Program-made: the position numbers and the translations under genes
Part shown: positions 15,333 through 25,032 of the stretch, piece by piece
How the letters are laid out: each line of letters begins with the position of its first letter
Numbering within the stretch: position 1 is the stretch's first letter
Assembly (NCBI GenBank): GCA_021738565.1
Contig: JAIPBT010000012.1
Span: forward strand, 1 to 64,000
Length of the DNA stretch: 64,000 bases
Direction: 5' to 3'
Origin: Bacteroidales bacterium
GTDB lineage: Bacteria; Bacteroidota; Bacteroidia; Bacteroidales; GCA-2748055
Notes under the pieces: generated by a model
What the model saw: only the letters and a program-made list of their open reading frames with translations
What the model was told of the DNA's origin: nothing
The model's database searches: none

Positions 15333-17501
15333 ATGAAAAATCCCGTCAAATCAACCAGGAGAAACCATCACATCCTCACACTCATCATCATCCTGGTCAT
15401 CCCGGCAATGATGTACTCATGCTCAGGCAAGGAGAAAAGAGAGATCATATCCCTCAACGGGGAATGGGAACTGGCATTGAGAAGCGCCGGAGAGGGAATC
15501 CCAATTGATTACGAGGGTACTGTTCAGGTACCCGGACTGGCAGACATGGCATCTTTTGCAATCGACAGTCTCGGATTGCCCTATTATGAAAAAAGAGACC
15601 TCTGGTACAGGAAAACATTCAGATCGGGTACAGATCAAAACTTGAAGGTCTTCCTGAAGCTCCATAAAGTTAAATTTGGTCATACAGTTTACCTGAACGG
15701 TTTCGAGATAGGTTCATCCGACCATTGTTTTACCCCTGCTTCCTACGATGTGTCCGGTTTTATCAATGGAAACGGAGAAGAAAACGAACTGGTGATCAGG
15801 GTTGGGGCCTTCACTGACAACCTTGAAACACCTGCCGTTTACGGGGCTGATTTCGAAAAGATAAGATACCTCCCGGGGGTCTATGATGATGTTCAACTGA
15901 TCATGTCAGGTGAGGAGCATCTTACCAATGTGCAGGTAGCCCCTGATATCAACACCGGCAAACTGGAAGTCGGTATCATAATGACTGGCGCCAGACCGGT
16001 CAACCTGAAATATGCCATATCAGAAAAGCAAAGTGGGGAAAAAATTGCAACAGGGAAACTTTCAGGCCTCAACTGGGAGGACAGCCTTGCTTTAACAGAG
16101 ATACCGCTGAAAGATTTCAGGTTATGGACACCTGAAGATCCGTTTCTGTACATTCTTAATATTGAATCCTCCAATGACTCATACACCACGACATTTGGAA
16201 TGCGCGATTTCAAGTTTAACCCAGGAACAGGAAGGGCCGAGTTGAACGGTGAAACCTATTTTATGCGGGGAACCAATGTTTGCATTTTCAGGTTCTTTGA
16301 GGATCCCGACAGAAAAGGGCTGCCCTGGGATACCGCATGGGTCAGGGAACTGCATCGTAAATTTAAATCAATGCACTGGAATTCTATCCGCTATTGCATC
16401 AGTGCTCCTCCCCGCTTCTGGTATGACATTGCCGACGAGGAAGGGTTGCTCATACAGGATGAATATCCCATTTGGACAGGTATTGCAGGATCCAAAAGAA
16501 AAGGATTTGAAGGAATCTATCCAAACCTAACGGCGGAACTCCTGGCTGAGGAATACAGGGAGTGGATGATGGAGCGATGGAACCATCCCTGCATCGTTAT
16601 CTGGGATGCACAGAACGAATCGGTCACAGAGGTTACAGGTGATGCCATCGAAATGGTAAGGGAACTTGATATGTCAGAAAAACCCTGGGAGAACGGTTGG
16701 GCGCGACCTCAATCACCGGAGGACCCAATAGAAACCCATCCCTACAGGTTTACAAAATACTTGGGAACCAAAGTATCTGGTGACGGACCGCTGAAGGAAC
16801 TGATCAGCGCCGTTCAGATCCCGGACAACGGACCAAGCGAGCGCATGCCTCCGGAAAATGGGGAAAAATACCCCAATCCCATCATCATCAATGAATACGG
16901 TTGGCTGTGGCTCAACCGTGACGGGAGTACAACAACACTTACCGATTGGGTATATCCCAATGCCTTCGGTCCTGATCTTACAAAGGAAGAGCGGCTGGAA
17001 CTGTATGGCCGTCACCTGGGCATACTCACCGAATACTGGAGAGCGCACCGTACCTGTGCCGGGGTTCTGCATTTTTGCGGATTGGCATATTCAAGATCCG
17101 AAGAACCACGCGGACAAACAAGCGATCATTTTGTGGACATCAAAAACCTTGAATTTGAACCGAACTTTGTAAAGTATGTCAAACCTGCATTTAACCCTGT
17201 CGGACTTTTTATTAATTGGTTTGAGCAGGAAATACCTGCAAAAAGTGAAATTGAGATACCATTTGTTATTACAAACGACCTTAACAAAGTGATCAACGGA
17301 CAGTTGAAAATGGAATGGATCGGCAAGGATATAACCATTTCAGTCGGTGAAAAGGAAATACAGCTTGAACCTTTTGCCAGGAACGAGCAATCAATAAGTA
17401 TAAAAACTCCTTCAGATTCCGGCAGGTATGAAATGATACTTCACTTTAAGTATAATGGAAACACGGTTGAAAGCAGAAGGTTGTGCCGTGCGATCCACTG
17501 A
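15333..17501 (+). CDS. glycoside hydrolase family 2 lipoprotein
   Basis: 722 aa; the leader ends 'AMMYSCSGKE' (lipobox with Cys near residue 30). The GH2 three-domain core is seen: a sugar-binding jelly roll ('LNGEWELALR', 'LWYRKTF', 'HTVYLNGFEIGSSDHCFTP'), an immunoglobulin-like domain, and a TIM barrel with 'GETYFMRGTNVCIF', 'VIWDAQNE' near residue 423 (acid/base) and 'IINEYGWLW' near 519 (nucleophile). A C-terminal beta domain follows. The specificity (galactosidase, glucuronidase, mannosidase) cannot be told. The 174-base upstream spacer holds only a weak CCCTC/GAGGG hairpin. Confidence 0.85.
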   Translation: MKNPVKSTRRNHHILTLIIILVIPAMMYSCSGKEKREIISLNGEWELALRSAGEGIPIDYEGTVQVPGLADMASFAIDSLGLPYYEKRDLWYRKTFRSGTDQNLKVFLKLHKVKFGHTVYLNGFEIGSSDHCFTPASYDVSGFINGNGEENELVIRVGAFTDNLETPAVYGADFEKIRYLPGVYDDVQLIMSGEEHLTNVQVAPDINTGKLEVGIIMTGARPVNLKYAISEKQSGEKIATGKLSGLNWEDSLALTEIPLKDFRLWTPEDPFLYILNIESSNDSYTTTFGMRDFKFNPGTGRAELNGETYFMRGTNVCIFRFFEDPDRKGLPWDTAWVRELHRKFKSMHWNSIRYCISAPPRFWYDIADEEGLLIQDEYPIWTGIAGSKRKGFEGIYPNLTAELLAEEYREWMMERWNHPCIVIWDAQNESVTEVTGDAIEMVRELDMSEKPWENGWARPQSPEDPIETHPYRFTKYLGTKVSGDGPLKELISAVQIPDNGPSERMPPENGEKYPNPIIINEYGWLWLNRDGSTTTLTDWVYPNAFGPDLTKEERLELYGRHLGILTEYWRAHRTCAGVLHFCGLAYSRSEEPRGQTSDHFVDIKNLEFEPNFVKYVKPAFNPVGLFINWFEQEIPAKSEIEIPFVITNDLNKVINGQLKMEWIGKDITISVGEKEIQLEPFARNEQSISIKTPSDSGRYEMILHFKYNGNTVESRRLCRAIH

Positions 17502-17576
17502 TATTAAAATGCACAAAAGAATCGGAGTGTTTAATTACCTAAAATTAAATGCCTTGTACGCTCATTCAATCACTGG

Positions 17577-17816
17577 TCATTCTTTGTCATTATTGATCCG
17601 ATTGTCGCGCTCCCTTCTTTTTTTCTTCAGCCACCAGATGTAAAATACCAGCAGTCCCAGCGGCAAAACAAAAAAGAACAAAATATTGGGCAACGTCAGC
17701 GGCAATGGTTCGGATTGTTTCCTGGGAATACCAGTAGGCCCCTGTGCAAGTATGTTTGTAAGCTGTATTGCCAGCAAACTGATAGTAAAATATAATTTCT
17801 TCAGGTATGCTTTCAT
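17577..17816 (-). CDS. small signal-peptide plus single-membrane-span protein
   Basis: The ATG at 17816 gives a 79-aa protein. Residues 1-24 form a signal peptide ('LYFTISLLAIQLTNILAQG'), then comes a Pro-rich linker, a membrane span 'NILFFFVLPLGLLVFYIWWL' and a strongly charged cytoplasmic tail 'KKKRRERDNR'. Small proteins of this layout are common in Bacteroidota and have no assigned role. The gene is convergent with the GH2 gene, 75 bases apart. Confidence 0.6.
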   Translation of the reverse strand: MKAYLKKLYFTISLLAIQLTNILAQGPTGIPRKQSEPLPLTLPNILFFFVLPLGLLVFYIWWLKKKRRERDNRINNDKE

Positions 17817-17965
17817 CTGTTTATTTTTTAATGAAATTAACATAAGCGTGTATCAATAATTTTGTCATGGCTCGGTTCATATCATGTATTTTGCTCACCA
17901 GACATTAAATACCTTGTGAAAGAACAACACCATCTATTCTATATAGCGCTTGTCTATAAAGTTGG

Positions 17966-18094
17966 AGTGTCTGTCCATAAAGTCCGATAGCTGCATTGCT
18001 GCAAAAATCTTAAATCCTCGAATCCGTCAGTCGGCGGATACTGCGGTTTAAGATTTTTGAGCGCTTTGCTCTCGAACTTTATGATCCAGCCACT
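17966..18094. repeat. full-length palindromic element, copy 1 (129 bp)
   Basis: A nearly end-to-end inverted repeat. The left end 'AGTGTCTGTCCATAAAGT' mirrors the right end, whose reverse complement is 'AGTGGCTGGATCATAAAGT'. The arms continue 'CGATAGC...GCAAAAATCTTAAA' against 'CGAGAGC...TCAAAAATCTTAAA', and an apical stem 'ATCCG..CGGAT' closes an 8-base loop. It is the main content of the 401-base spacer 17817-18217, which holds no gene. The element could fold as a long DNA cruciform or RNA hairpin. No transposase is nearby, so it would be non-autonomous (MITE- or REP-like). Confidence 0.8.
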
Positions 18095-18217
18095 ATATAG
18101 CTCCCGCAAGAAAACTCATAATAATTGTCCGTGCTTGATAAGAAAGCTTCAAGAGCACTTATATAGCAAACCAGTGACCAAAATAGTTTAATCCTGTTTC
18201 AAATTTTGCATCCTCAT

Positions 18218-19030
18218 TTAAAGGACTAACCCGAACAGATCGAAAATATTGGTTTCAGGCTGGTCAATATTCATCTCCACGATCCAGATATTCCGGTAGA
18301 GTACGGGATACCCCTCAGCCTGCAACTTGATGCCTCCAGGGGTGTCTGTTATGCCTTTACCACCGTCATTACCACCATCCAGTCCGGAATTGGGTCCGCC
18401 CCAAACCTGGTTGATCTCAACATTCTCATGTACCATAATTCCGTTGAAATACATGGTCAGCATGGCTTTTTCCGTCCGCATGCCATCTTCAAATCTTGCA
18501 GCGCGAAAAACAATGTCGTAGGCGTTCCAATTCCCTGCACCATTGTATGCGTAATAAGGGGATTCCGTTTCATTGATCACGGCAGCCATACCATGCTTGG
18601 TGGAATCCCCGTCCAGGATCTGGATCTCATATCGGTTCTGCATGTAAACCCCGGAATTCCCCCCGGGTTCCTTTACCAGGAATTCTAAATGCAGCTTGTA
18701 ATCCCTGAACTTCTTCTTTGTTACTATGTCTGCAGCACCGTATTTCCCGCCTGATGCAGCAGGATCATTGCTGTTCACCACAGTGCCTCTATCAACAGGA
18801 TCGTCAACGATCTTCCACTTGATGGGCATTTCGGCAGAGAACCTGGGCCCCTCCCAGTATTCCCAATTCGCGTCGAGAGATTCACGCGAGCCGTCGAAAA
18901 GGATTTCAGCATCTGCCGGCGCCTTCAACCCGACACCCGGCCCGGAGGAACAGGACACAATAGTTGTAAATATAGTAGCCAGTAAAACAACGGGCACCAA
19001 TTGAACGATTGAGATAATTGAGTTTTTCAT
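18218..19030 (-). CDS. DUF1080 / 3-keto-disaccharide hydrolase-like lipoprotein
   Basis: The ATG at 19030 gives 270 aa with lipobox 'TTIVSCSSG'. The body is the DUF1080 concanavalin-like fold: 'AEILFDGSRESLDANWEYWEG', 'KLHLEFLVKEPGGNSGVYMQNRYEIQILD' and 'IKLQAEGYPVLYRNIWIVEM' near the end. Some members hydrolyse 3-keto-glycosides made by Gfo/Idh/MocA-type oxidases, a route often encoded beside such oxidoreductases. In this window the nearest candidate oxidoreductase is at 61.9-63.2 kb, and a remnant of one lies at 12.9 kb. It is likely anchored in the periplasm or outer membrane. The family is clear, the exact activity is inferred. Confidence 0.85.
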   Translation of the reverse strand: MKNSIISIVQLVPVVLLATIFTTIVSCSSGPGVGLKAPADAEILFDGSRESLDANWEYWEGPRFSAEMPIKWKIVDDPVDRGTVVNSNDPAASGGKYGAADIVTKKKFRDYKLHLEFLVKEPGGNSGVYMQNRYEIQILDGDSTKHGMAAVINETESPYYAYNGAGNWNAYDIVFRAARFEDGMRTEKAMLTMYFNGIMVHENVEINQVWGGPNSGLDGGNDGGKGITDTPGGIKLQAEGYPVLYRNIWIVEMNIDQPETNIFDLFGLVL

Positions 19031-19260
19031 TGGATTGTTTTTGGCACAATTTAAGCATTGCTTCAAACATAAAAACAATTTTTTAAAATTTTTTCCATGT
19101 ACCGGTAAACCAACTACATGAAACGATTAAAAAATATTAAGTAAGAGCGCAGCGGTTAAATGAGTGAAAAAAATTATCAATGTTAAATCTGACGCTTGAA
19201 ATAAAATTGTAGGTTTGAACATTGAAAAATACCCAACTGTACAGCAAGGTTTTTCAGGGG

Positions 19261-20460
19261 ATGGTCAGATTGAATTTCATTTATATAATTATTACAGCAC
19301 TGCTTCTTTTGTCTGTTGCCTTGTATCAATCGAGCAGTAAGCCAGATCAGCAATTTGCCGAACCGGTTGTTTTTGAGAGGGTACTTACCAGCACCGATTC
19401 CTTCCTGTACAAATATGATACACTTCTGACCGGCATGATCACCGGTGCAGGCAATATTGGTGCCGCGGCTGTGATAACGATCAATGGCGAGATACAATAT
19501 TTGAAATGCTTCGGGACAAAGAAGGCAGGAGAGGAAGAAGAAGTGGATGCGGGCACGGTATTCAGGCTTGCCTCCGTATCCAAACCCATTACAGGACTGC
19601 TGGCAGGAATGATGGACCATGATGGCATCATCGGGTTGGATGACAGGGTTGTGGATTACCTGCCCGGTTTTAAGCTGAAGGATTCGGCAAGTACGCAGGA
19701 ACTTTCCGTCAGGAACCTGCTCAGTCATACTTCAGGGCTCGTACCGCATGCCTATGACAACCTCGTGGAAGACGGTGTCCCCTTCCACATCATTATCGAC
19801 AGTTTGCAGCGCGTGAACATCAGCGATCGCCCGGGCAAACTTTATGGCTATCAAAACGTGATGTTCAGTCTGTACGACACCATTGCGGAAATCAGGACTG
19901 CACAGCCTTTCGAACAGCTGATCATGGAAAGGATTTTTACCCCCCTGGGTATGTACCATGCATCAGCGGGCAGATGGGGATTCGATAAAACCGGTAACAA
20001 GGCTTTCCCCCATGGGAAGTACGGGGGTAATTACCAACCGATCAGGCTCAATGACCGCTATTACAGTACCAATCCTGCTGCAGGCATCAATGCAAGCATC
20101 TCCGACCTCGGACACCTGCTCATGGCACTCACCGGTGAACAAACAGGACCACTGGATCACAGCATCATCGACACGGTATTCACACCCCAGGTAAAGTCAC
20201 CACTCAAATGGTTCTACCTCAAGCACTGGAATGGTGTGGAATCCAAGCACTACGGTCTTGGATGGAGGATCATAGGATACCATGGTTGTAAGATAGCCTA
20301 TCATGGCGGCTACATCCGCGGTTACCGGGCAGAAATCGCGGTATGCCGCGAAGAAGGCATCGGCATCGCCTTTCTCACCAACTCCCCCGCCAGGAACGAC
20401 TCAAAAGTCGTACCCACATTTTTGGATATGTATTTTGAGAATTTCAGCACAAATTTTTAA
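19261..20460 (+). CDS. beta-lactamase-fold serine hydrolase (class C-like)
   Basis: The track start is TTG 19222; the ATG at 19261 gives 399 aa beginning with a hydrophobic anchor 'IYIIITALLLLSVALY'. The serine beta-lactamase/penicillin-binding fold is marked by 'SVSK' (SxxK) near residue 104 and 'YQNVMF' (YxN) near 196, with 'SHTSGL' between, as in class C/esterase EstB relatives, and by 'IAYHGGYIRGY' (HxG, the third motif) near 345. Such proteins in this phylum are usually peptidases, esterases or of unknown substrate rather than resistance enzymes. It is probably periplasmic and membrane-anchored. Confidence 0.85.
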   Translation: MVRLNFIYIIITALLLLSVALYQSSSKPDQQFAEPVVFERVLTSTDSFLYKYDTLLTGMITGAGNIGAAAVITINGEIQYLKCFGTKKAGEEEEVDAGTVFRLASVSKPITGLLAGMMDHDGIIGLDDRVVDYLPGFKLKDSASTQELSVRNLLSHTSGLVPHAYDNLVEDGVPFHIIIDSLQRVNISDRPGKLYGYQNVMFSLYDTIAEIRTAQPFEQLIMERIFTPLGMYHASAGRWGFDKTGNKAFPHGKYGGNYQPIRLNDRYYSTNPAAGINASISDLGHLLMALTGEQTGPLDHSIIDTVFTPQVKSPLKWFYLKHWNGVESKHYGLGWRIIGYHGCKIAYHGGYIRGYRAEIAVCREEGIGIAFLTNSPARNDSKVVPTFLDMYFENFSTNF

Positions 20461-20610
20461 GTAATTTGTATTTTGTTCATTGAAAGCATTTAAGCAATCC
20501 AATTTAATGAATGGACTTTTTGAGCTCAGGCATCTCAGGGAAGATCTATTCGGCGGGATCACCTAACCGAAAATTAATTGATATCAAATTCCTTAAAAAG
20601 GTTAAAAAAT

Positions 20611-21219
20611 ATGACAGCTATAACCAGGGAAATACAGCAAAACATGACACCCGAAGAAGCATTGAACAGGCTCATGGAAGGAAATGAAAGGTTTGTTTCA
20701 GGGAAAAAGATATCCGGAGAAGAACTGAACCATCAGGTCAGTGAAACCGCATCCGCCCAGTATCCCTTTGCAGCCGTTCTTGGATGCATTGATTCGAGGA
20801 CTGCATCTGAACATCTATTTGACCAGGGAATCGGTGATATTTTTAATGTACGTGTGGCCGGGAACATAGTAAATGAAGATATCCTTGGCTCCCTTGAATT
20901 TGCATGCAAGGTGGTAGGATCAAAGTTGATACTGGTCATGGGGCACACGGCCTGCGGTGCTGTCACTTCTGCTGGCGACCGGCTTAAAATGGGAAACATC
21001 ACACACCTGCTTGCCCATATTCAACCTGCTGTAAGATCGGTGGAAAATCCGAAATCCAATATTGACAAGGTTGCTGAAAAGAATGTCTTGCTCTCTGTGG
21101 ATCAGATAAGGAAGAACAGTCCCATTCTTGCAGAAATGGAAAACAACGGGGAGATCATGATCAAAAGTGCCATGTATGATGTCTCCTCGGGAAAGGTAAC
21201 CCTGGTTGACCAAAATTAA
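20611..21219 (+). CDS. beta-class carbonic anhydrase
   Basis: The ATG at 20611 (202 aa) is preferred over TTG 20578. It catalyses CO2/bicarbonate interconversion in the cytoplasm. The zinc site of the beta class is complete: 'GCIDSR' (Cys ligand with the Asp-Arg dyad) near residue 58 and 'MGHTACGA' (His and Cys ligands) near 111, with 'NVRVAGN' between them. The protein ends with the usual 'AMYDVSSGKVTLVD' strand. Length is typical and no signal peptide is seen. It is convergent with the sensor gene, 52 bases away; a short 'CCAAAA..TTTTGG' inverted repeat spans its stop codon. Confidence 0.92.
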   Translation: MTAITREIQQNMTPEEALNRLMEGNERFVSGKKISGEELNHQVSETASAQYPFAAVLGCIDSRTASEHLFDQGIGDIFNVRVAGNIVNEDILGSLEFACKVVGSKLILVMGHTACGAVTSAGDRLKMGNITHLLAHIQPAVRSVENPKSNIDKVAEKNVLLSVDQIRKNSPILAEMENNGEIMIKSAMYDVSSGKVTLVDQN

Positions 21220-21271
21220 CAAAATACCGGTTTTGGCGATCCATGGGGTGATCGAAGATGTATTGTTGTGA

Positions 21272-24200
21272 TTATAACCTGACTCCCATTACCATGATAT
21301 CATCGATCTGTGGCATGTCGGACCGCCATGTTTCGATTTCCTTATCAAGCAATTCTCTTTGCCTTTGCATATCCTCCTTATGGATCTTTAAAAGGAATTC
21401 CCTGAAGTGCACGTACTTGTACTTTTTTCCCTTCGGTCCGCCAAACTGGTCGGGGAAACCATCAGAAAAGAGGTATACAATATCTCCCGAACGGGCCTGT
21501 ATTTCATTGTTTGTAAATTTTTCCTGCTTCTTAGCATCACTTCCTATGCCCATCCTGTCGGCCTTTACGATCTTCATCTCACCCTCCCTGATCAGATACA
21601 GGTCATTGTATGCCGCTGAGAACTGGAGCAATCCTGTAGCTGGTTCATAAATACATAGAGAAATATCCATTCCATCCGTTGACTTTGTTCCATGTTCAGC
21701 GGCCTGGTGAAGCGACTCTACGATCTTTTTATTCAGAAGGTCAAGCACCTCGGAAGGCTTACAAATATCCAGTGTTTTTACAATTTCATTCAGCGAGGCA
21801 AGCCCGAGCATGCTCATGAAAGCACCGGGAACCCCATGACCTGTGCAATCGGCTACCGAAAAGAAAATATTATCCTCTCTTTTCGATACCCAGTAAAAAT
21901 CACCACTCACGATATCTCTTGGCTTGTTCAGGACAAAGTGATCGCCCAGTATCTCTTCCATGGACCCGGCTGGAGGCAATGCCGCCGATTGAATACGCAG
22001 GGCGTACCTGATACTGGCCTGGATCTCCTGGTTCTGATGATCAATCTGGTCTCTCTGCATTTCGGCCAGGTCGCGCTGGGCAGCGATCTCTTCCTTTTGC
22101 TGCTCCAATTCATCATTCTGGGCCCTGATCTCTTCCGTTCGCTTTGAAACCTCTCTTTCAAGCTCCTCCTTTGCCTTTTGCAGGTTCGATAGCCGCTTCC
22201 TTATATAATAATAAATACCCGCTACCAGGAGTACAAACAGGAGTGAGATGAACCACCACTTTTTCCAGAATGGAAGAAGAACAGTGAATTCAAACACAGA
22301 ATCAGGAGAATCGATCCAGCTCTTTCCATCCAGGCTTACCTGTGCAATGAAAGTGTATTTACCAGCAGGGAGCTTTGAATAGGTGAAAGGTTGATTTCTT
22401 TTTGAATAGGTCCATTCAAGATCATATCCGTCCAATATGTAACGGTATGTTAATCCATCGGGGTTTTTGAACCACAATCCGGTATATCCGAATGTAAAAT
22501 TGTTCTCGTTGTATTTGAACCTCCATTTTTCCGTTTCAAGAGGTTGTCCAAAAAGGTTTACAGTTGAAAGAAATATCCTCGGTTTATTATCGACCTGCTG
22601 CAAGTAATCGGGATTGTACTTGATGATCCCGGTCTCTGTCCCGATCCATATCTGTCCGTCAGTGTGCTTATAAACTGCATTCAGTATGGGATACTTGTAA
22701 GCAACCCCGGCATTGTCATTGAACTCCATTAAAACACCCTCACTGGGTTTAAAGAACTTGATCCCTTGATTGGATATGACAACCAGGTTGTTCCATTTGT
22801 CGAACACAATGGATTGTATTTCAGTAAAATCAATTCCATGTTGATCATTGTACCTGATCATGGTATCCCTGCCGATGTAAAGCAAACCATTCTCATTGGC
22901 ATTGAACCAGGCATTTCCTGAAGAGTCGATCGCTATTCCGTACAGTTGAGGAAAGACTGAATCTCTCTCCGCAATAAATTGAAAACGGTTGTCTTCAATG
23001 TATGCAGGGGCTGACAATGAACCCGCGATCCAGGTCTTTCCCATTTTATCTTCCTTGGCCGCATAGATGTAGCTTTGATTCAGTGCCTGATTGTCAAAAT
23101 TGAGTATCCTTTCCTGTGCAGTGACATAACAGGAAACGCCTCCTCCCAGCGTGGAAAACCAGATGTGATCTTTGTTACCGGAAATGTTGATCACATTGTT
23201 ATCGAGCAGCCCGTCCTGGTAGGTAATATGCCCCAAGACTGCCCCGGAAGCATTGAGCCTGTAGACTCCCGATCCATAGGTGCCCGTCCAGATATCCCCG
23301 GAGCTCGAAATATGTACGGAGATAAAATTTATACCGGTCAACCCGGCATGCTGAGAAACATTTGTCCATTCAAGCAAACCATACCTGCCGTGAACACCTT
23401 TATAAAGACCTGCTTCACTGCATACCCAATAGTTTCCCTGTTCATCAATTGCAAAACTATAGACCATTTCAAACGGAGTTCCAGACCGCGTATCAATAAA
23501 CTCAAACAGAGGTGGAAGTACCTGCACCACTCCCCTTCTTCCTGCCAGCCAGAGATTGTGTTCCCGATCCTGGAATACCGTACTCAACCCATCTGATATA
23601 AGGCCCTCTGCTGAGGTGATCTGCCGCAATGAAACAGTCCTCCCCTCGTCATCAAAAGCCAGCTTGACAACTCCTTGCCGTGCAGTGCTGACCCACAGCT
23701 CGTTCTTTAAACTTCTGGCAAACCCGGTAATAGCCCCGAAAGACCAGTCATCAAAAACACTTATTGTGTCCAGCAAAGGATCGTAAACAGATATTCCCCT
23801 GTCCTGAGAACCAAGCCAGATTTTACCTTCATTATCTGAATTTATCGCCCGAATGATATTGTCGGGGAGTCCATCTTTCATGGATTTGATGGAAATTTCA
23901 CCGTCGCTGTATTTCGAAACTCCGTAATCGGTTCCCAACCATAAGAAACCTTGACGGTCAATCTCAATATCGTACACGTAGTTATCCGACAATCCATCAT
24001 CTGTGCTGACATTGCTGAGGTACCTTCCATCATATTTGAAGATCCCCTCTCCAAGTGTGGCATACCAAATGTTCCCTGCACTGTCAGTTACGATATCTGT
24101 AATTTCAACATTGCCCAGCCCCTCCGCGGGATTAAATGAACTGAATGACTGCTGTTTGTGCAAGCTGATCTTACCATTCTTATGACCAATCCAAAGAATT

Positions 24201-24478
24201 CCTTCCGAATCGGTTGCCAGGGCCGTCACATGATCTTCTACCAGTCCGTCACCAATTGTATAGCGGTCGTAATTGATGCCATCGTACCTGAAAAGTCCGT
24301 TATCTGTCCCAAACCAGATCCAACCATCCTTATCCTGGTGCACTGTATTAACCGTATGGTCTTCCTTCCCCCTGAAAAGGGATACCTGCCTGAAAAAAGG
24401 TATCTGGGAAATTACCTCAGGGAAAAGCAAAAGCAACAGAACAACAAAAAGTGCGCTATGATTTTTCTTATGGACCAT
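21272..24478 (-). CDS. Reg_prop two-component-like sensor with SpoIIE/PP2C phosphatase output
   Basis: 1068 aa. A signal/anchor at the N-terminus is followed by a periplasmic double beta-propeller of Reg_prop repeats (many 'D..G.IW.GT..G...' units, about residues 40-640), a Y_Y_Y domain (about 650-735, 'LTYRYILDGYDLEW'), one membrane span 'WWFISLLFVLLVAGIYYYI', a coiled coil (about 765-840) and a C-terminal SpoIIE-type PP2C phosphatase ('PRDIVSGDFYWV', 'VADCTGHGVPGAFMSM', 'SDGFPDQFGG'). The output is thus a serine/threonine phosphatase instead of a histidine kinase, typical of partner-switching control. It is the last gene of a tight operon, starting 4 bases after the YceI stop codon, so it may sense the state of that envelope system. 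Confidence 0.9.
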   Translation of the reverse strand: MVHKKNHSALFVVLLLLLFPEVISQIPFFRQVSLFRGKEDHTVNTVHQDKDGWIWFGTDNGLFRYDGINYDRYTIGDGLVEDHVTALATDSEGILWIGHKNGKISLHKQQSFSSFNPAEGLGNVEITDIVTDSAGNIWYATLGEGIFKYDGRYLSNVSTDDGLSDNYVYDIEIDRQGFLWLGTDYGVSKYSDGEISIKSMKDGLPDNIIRAINSDNEGKIWLGSQDRGISVYDPLLDTISVFDDWSFGAITGFARSLKNELWVSTARQGVVKLAFDDEGRTVSLRQITSAEGLISDGLSTVFQDREHNLWLAGRRGVVQVLPPLFEFIDTRSGTPFEMVYSFAIDEQGNYWVCSEAGLYKGVHGRYGLLEWTNVSQHAGLTGINFISVHISSSGDIWTGTYGSGVYRLNASGAVLGHITYQDGLLDNNVINISGNKDHIWFSTLGGGVSCYVTAQERILNFDNQALNQSYIYAAKEDKMGKTWIAGSLSAPAYIEDNRFQFIAERDSVFPQLYGIAIDSSGNAWFNANENGLLYIGRDTMIRYNDQHGIDFTEIQSIVFDKWNNLVVISNQGIKFFKPSEGVLMEFNDNAGVAYKYPILNAVYKHTDGQIWIGTETGIIKYNPDYLQQVDNKPRIFLSTVNLFGQPLETEKWRFKYNENNFTFGYTGLWFKNPDGLTYRYILDGYDLEWTYSKRNQPFTYSKLPAGKYTFIAQVSLDGKSWIDSPDSVFEFTVLLPFWKKWWFISLLFVLLVAGIYYYIRKRLSNLQKAKEELEREVSKRTEEIRAQNDELEQQKEEIAAQRDLAEMQRDQIDHQNQEIQASIRYALRIQSAALPPAGSMEEILGDHFVLNKPRDIVSGDFYWVSKREDNIFFSVADCTGHGVPGAFMSMLGLASLNEIVKTLDICKPSEVLDLLNKKIVESLHQAAEHGTKSTDGMDISLCIYEPATGLLQFSAAYNDLYLIREGEMKIVKADRMGIGSDAKKQEKFTNNEIQARSGDIVYLFSDGFPDQFGGPKGKKYKYVHFREFLLKIHKEDMQRQRELLDKEIETWRSDMPQIDDIMVMGVRL

Positions 24479-24482
24479 ATGA

Positions 24483-25031
24483 TCATTTCGGAACCAGGAT
24501 CAGGTCGATCCCGACATATATTTCCTCTGCTATTTTTTTATTAACAATGGAGGGGATGGTAATGTTCTGGTCTTCAAGAAATATTGTAAAATCCGACTTA
24601 ACTTCAATGCGGTTGGATCCTGTATTCAGATTGCACCTGATGATCCTGTCGATGCCGACCCCGTGTATGGTCATGGTACCCTTTGCACGGATTGAGTAAT
24701 TCCCAGGTTGAGTAAGGTCAATCTCTTCTATGATCTTTCCCTTAAAAGTTGAATTGGGATAGCGGTCGCTTTCCATGTAATCCTGGTTGAAATGTGTCTT
24801 TTGAAGCGAGCTGTTAAAACCTTCAAAACTCTTTGTGGGAATCCTGAAAGAGAAACTCCTGTCTTCGATATTGAGTGCACCAACAAGCTTATCGGATGAA
24901 GCCTGTATCATCTCAAGCGGGGCATCCGATATGAAATCGACACTACCGTTTTCACATACATATATGGTTTGGCCTTCAGCTGCTGAACTGAGGATCAAAA
25001 CCATCCACATTGTTGCAAGAAATCGTTTCAT
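24483..25031 (-). CDS. YceI-family periplasmic protein
   Basis: The track ORF (265 aa) runs out of frame through the upstream gene. The ATG at 25031 gives 182 aa with signal peptide 'MKRFLATMWMVLILSSAAEG'. The YceI lipocalin-like fold is indicated by 'SFEGFNSSLQKTHFNQDYM..YPNSTFKG' and 'RAKGTMTIHGVG', which match the family's core strands. YceI proteins bind polyisoprenoid or quinone-like lipids in the periplasm. It starts one base after the DUF5777 stop codon, so translation is probably coupled. Confidence 0.85.
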   Translation of the reverse strand: MKRFLATMWMVLILSSAAEGQTIYVCENGSVDFISDAPLEMIQASSDKLVGALNIEDRSFSFRIPTKSFEGFNSSLQKTHFNQDYMESDRYPNSTFKGKIIEEIDLTQPGNYSIRAKGTMTIHGVGIDRIIRCNLNTGSNRIEVKSDFTIFLEDQNITIPSIVNKKIAEEIYVGIDLILVPK

Positions 25032-25032
25032 A

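Noticed and set aside
17844-18217. Palindromic element considered as a CRISPR array or phage attachment site
   Set aside because: There is one long palindrome per locus, without regularly spaced repeats, cas genes, integrase or tRNA.
19261-20460. Beta-lactamase-fold protein considered as an antibiotic-resistance gene
   Set aside because: Only general SxxK/YxN motifs are seen; in this phylum such proteins are usually esterases or peptidases, and nothing mobile is nearby.
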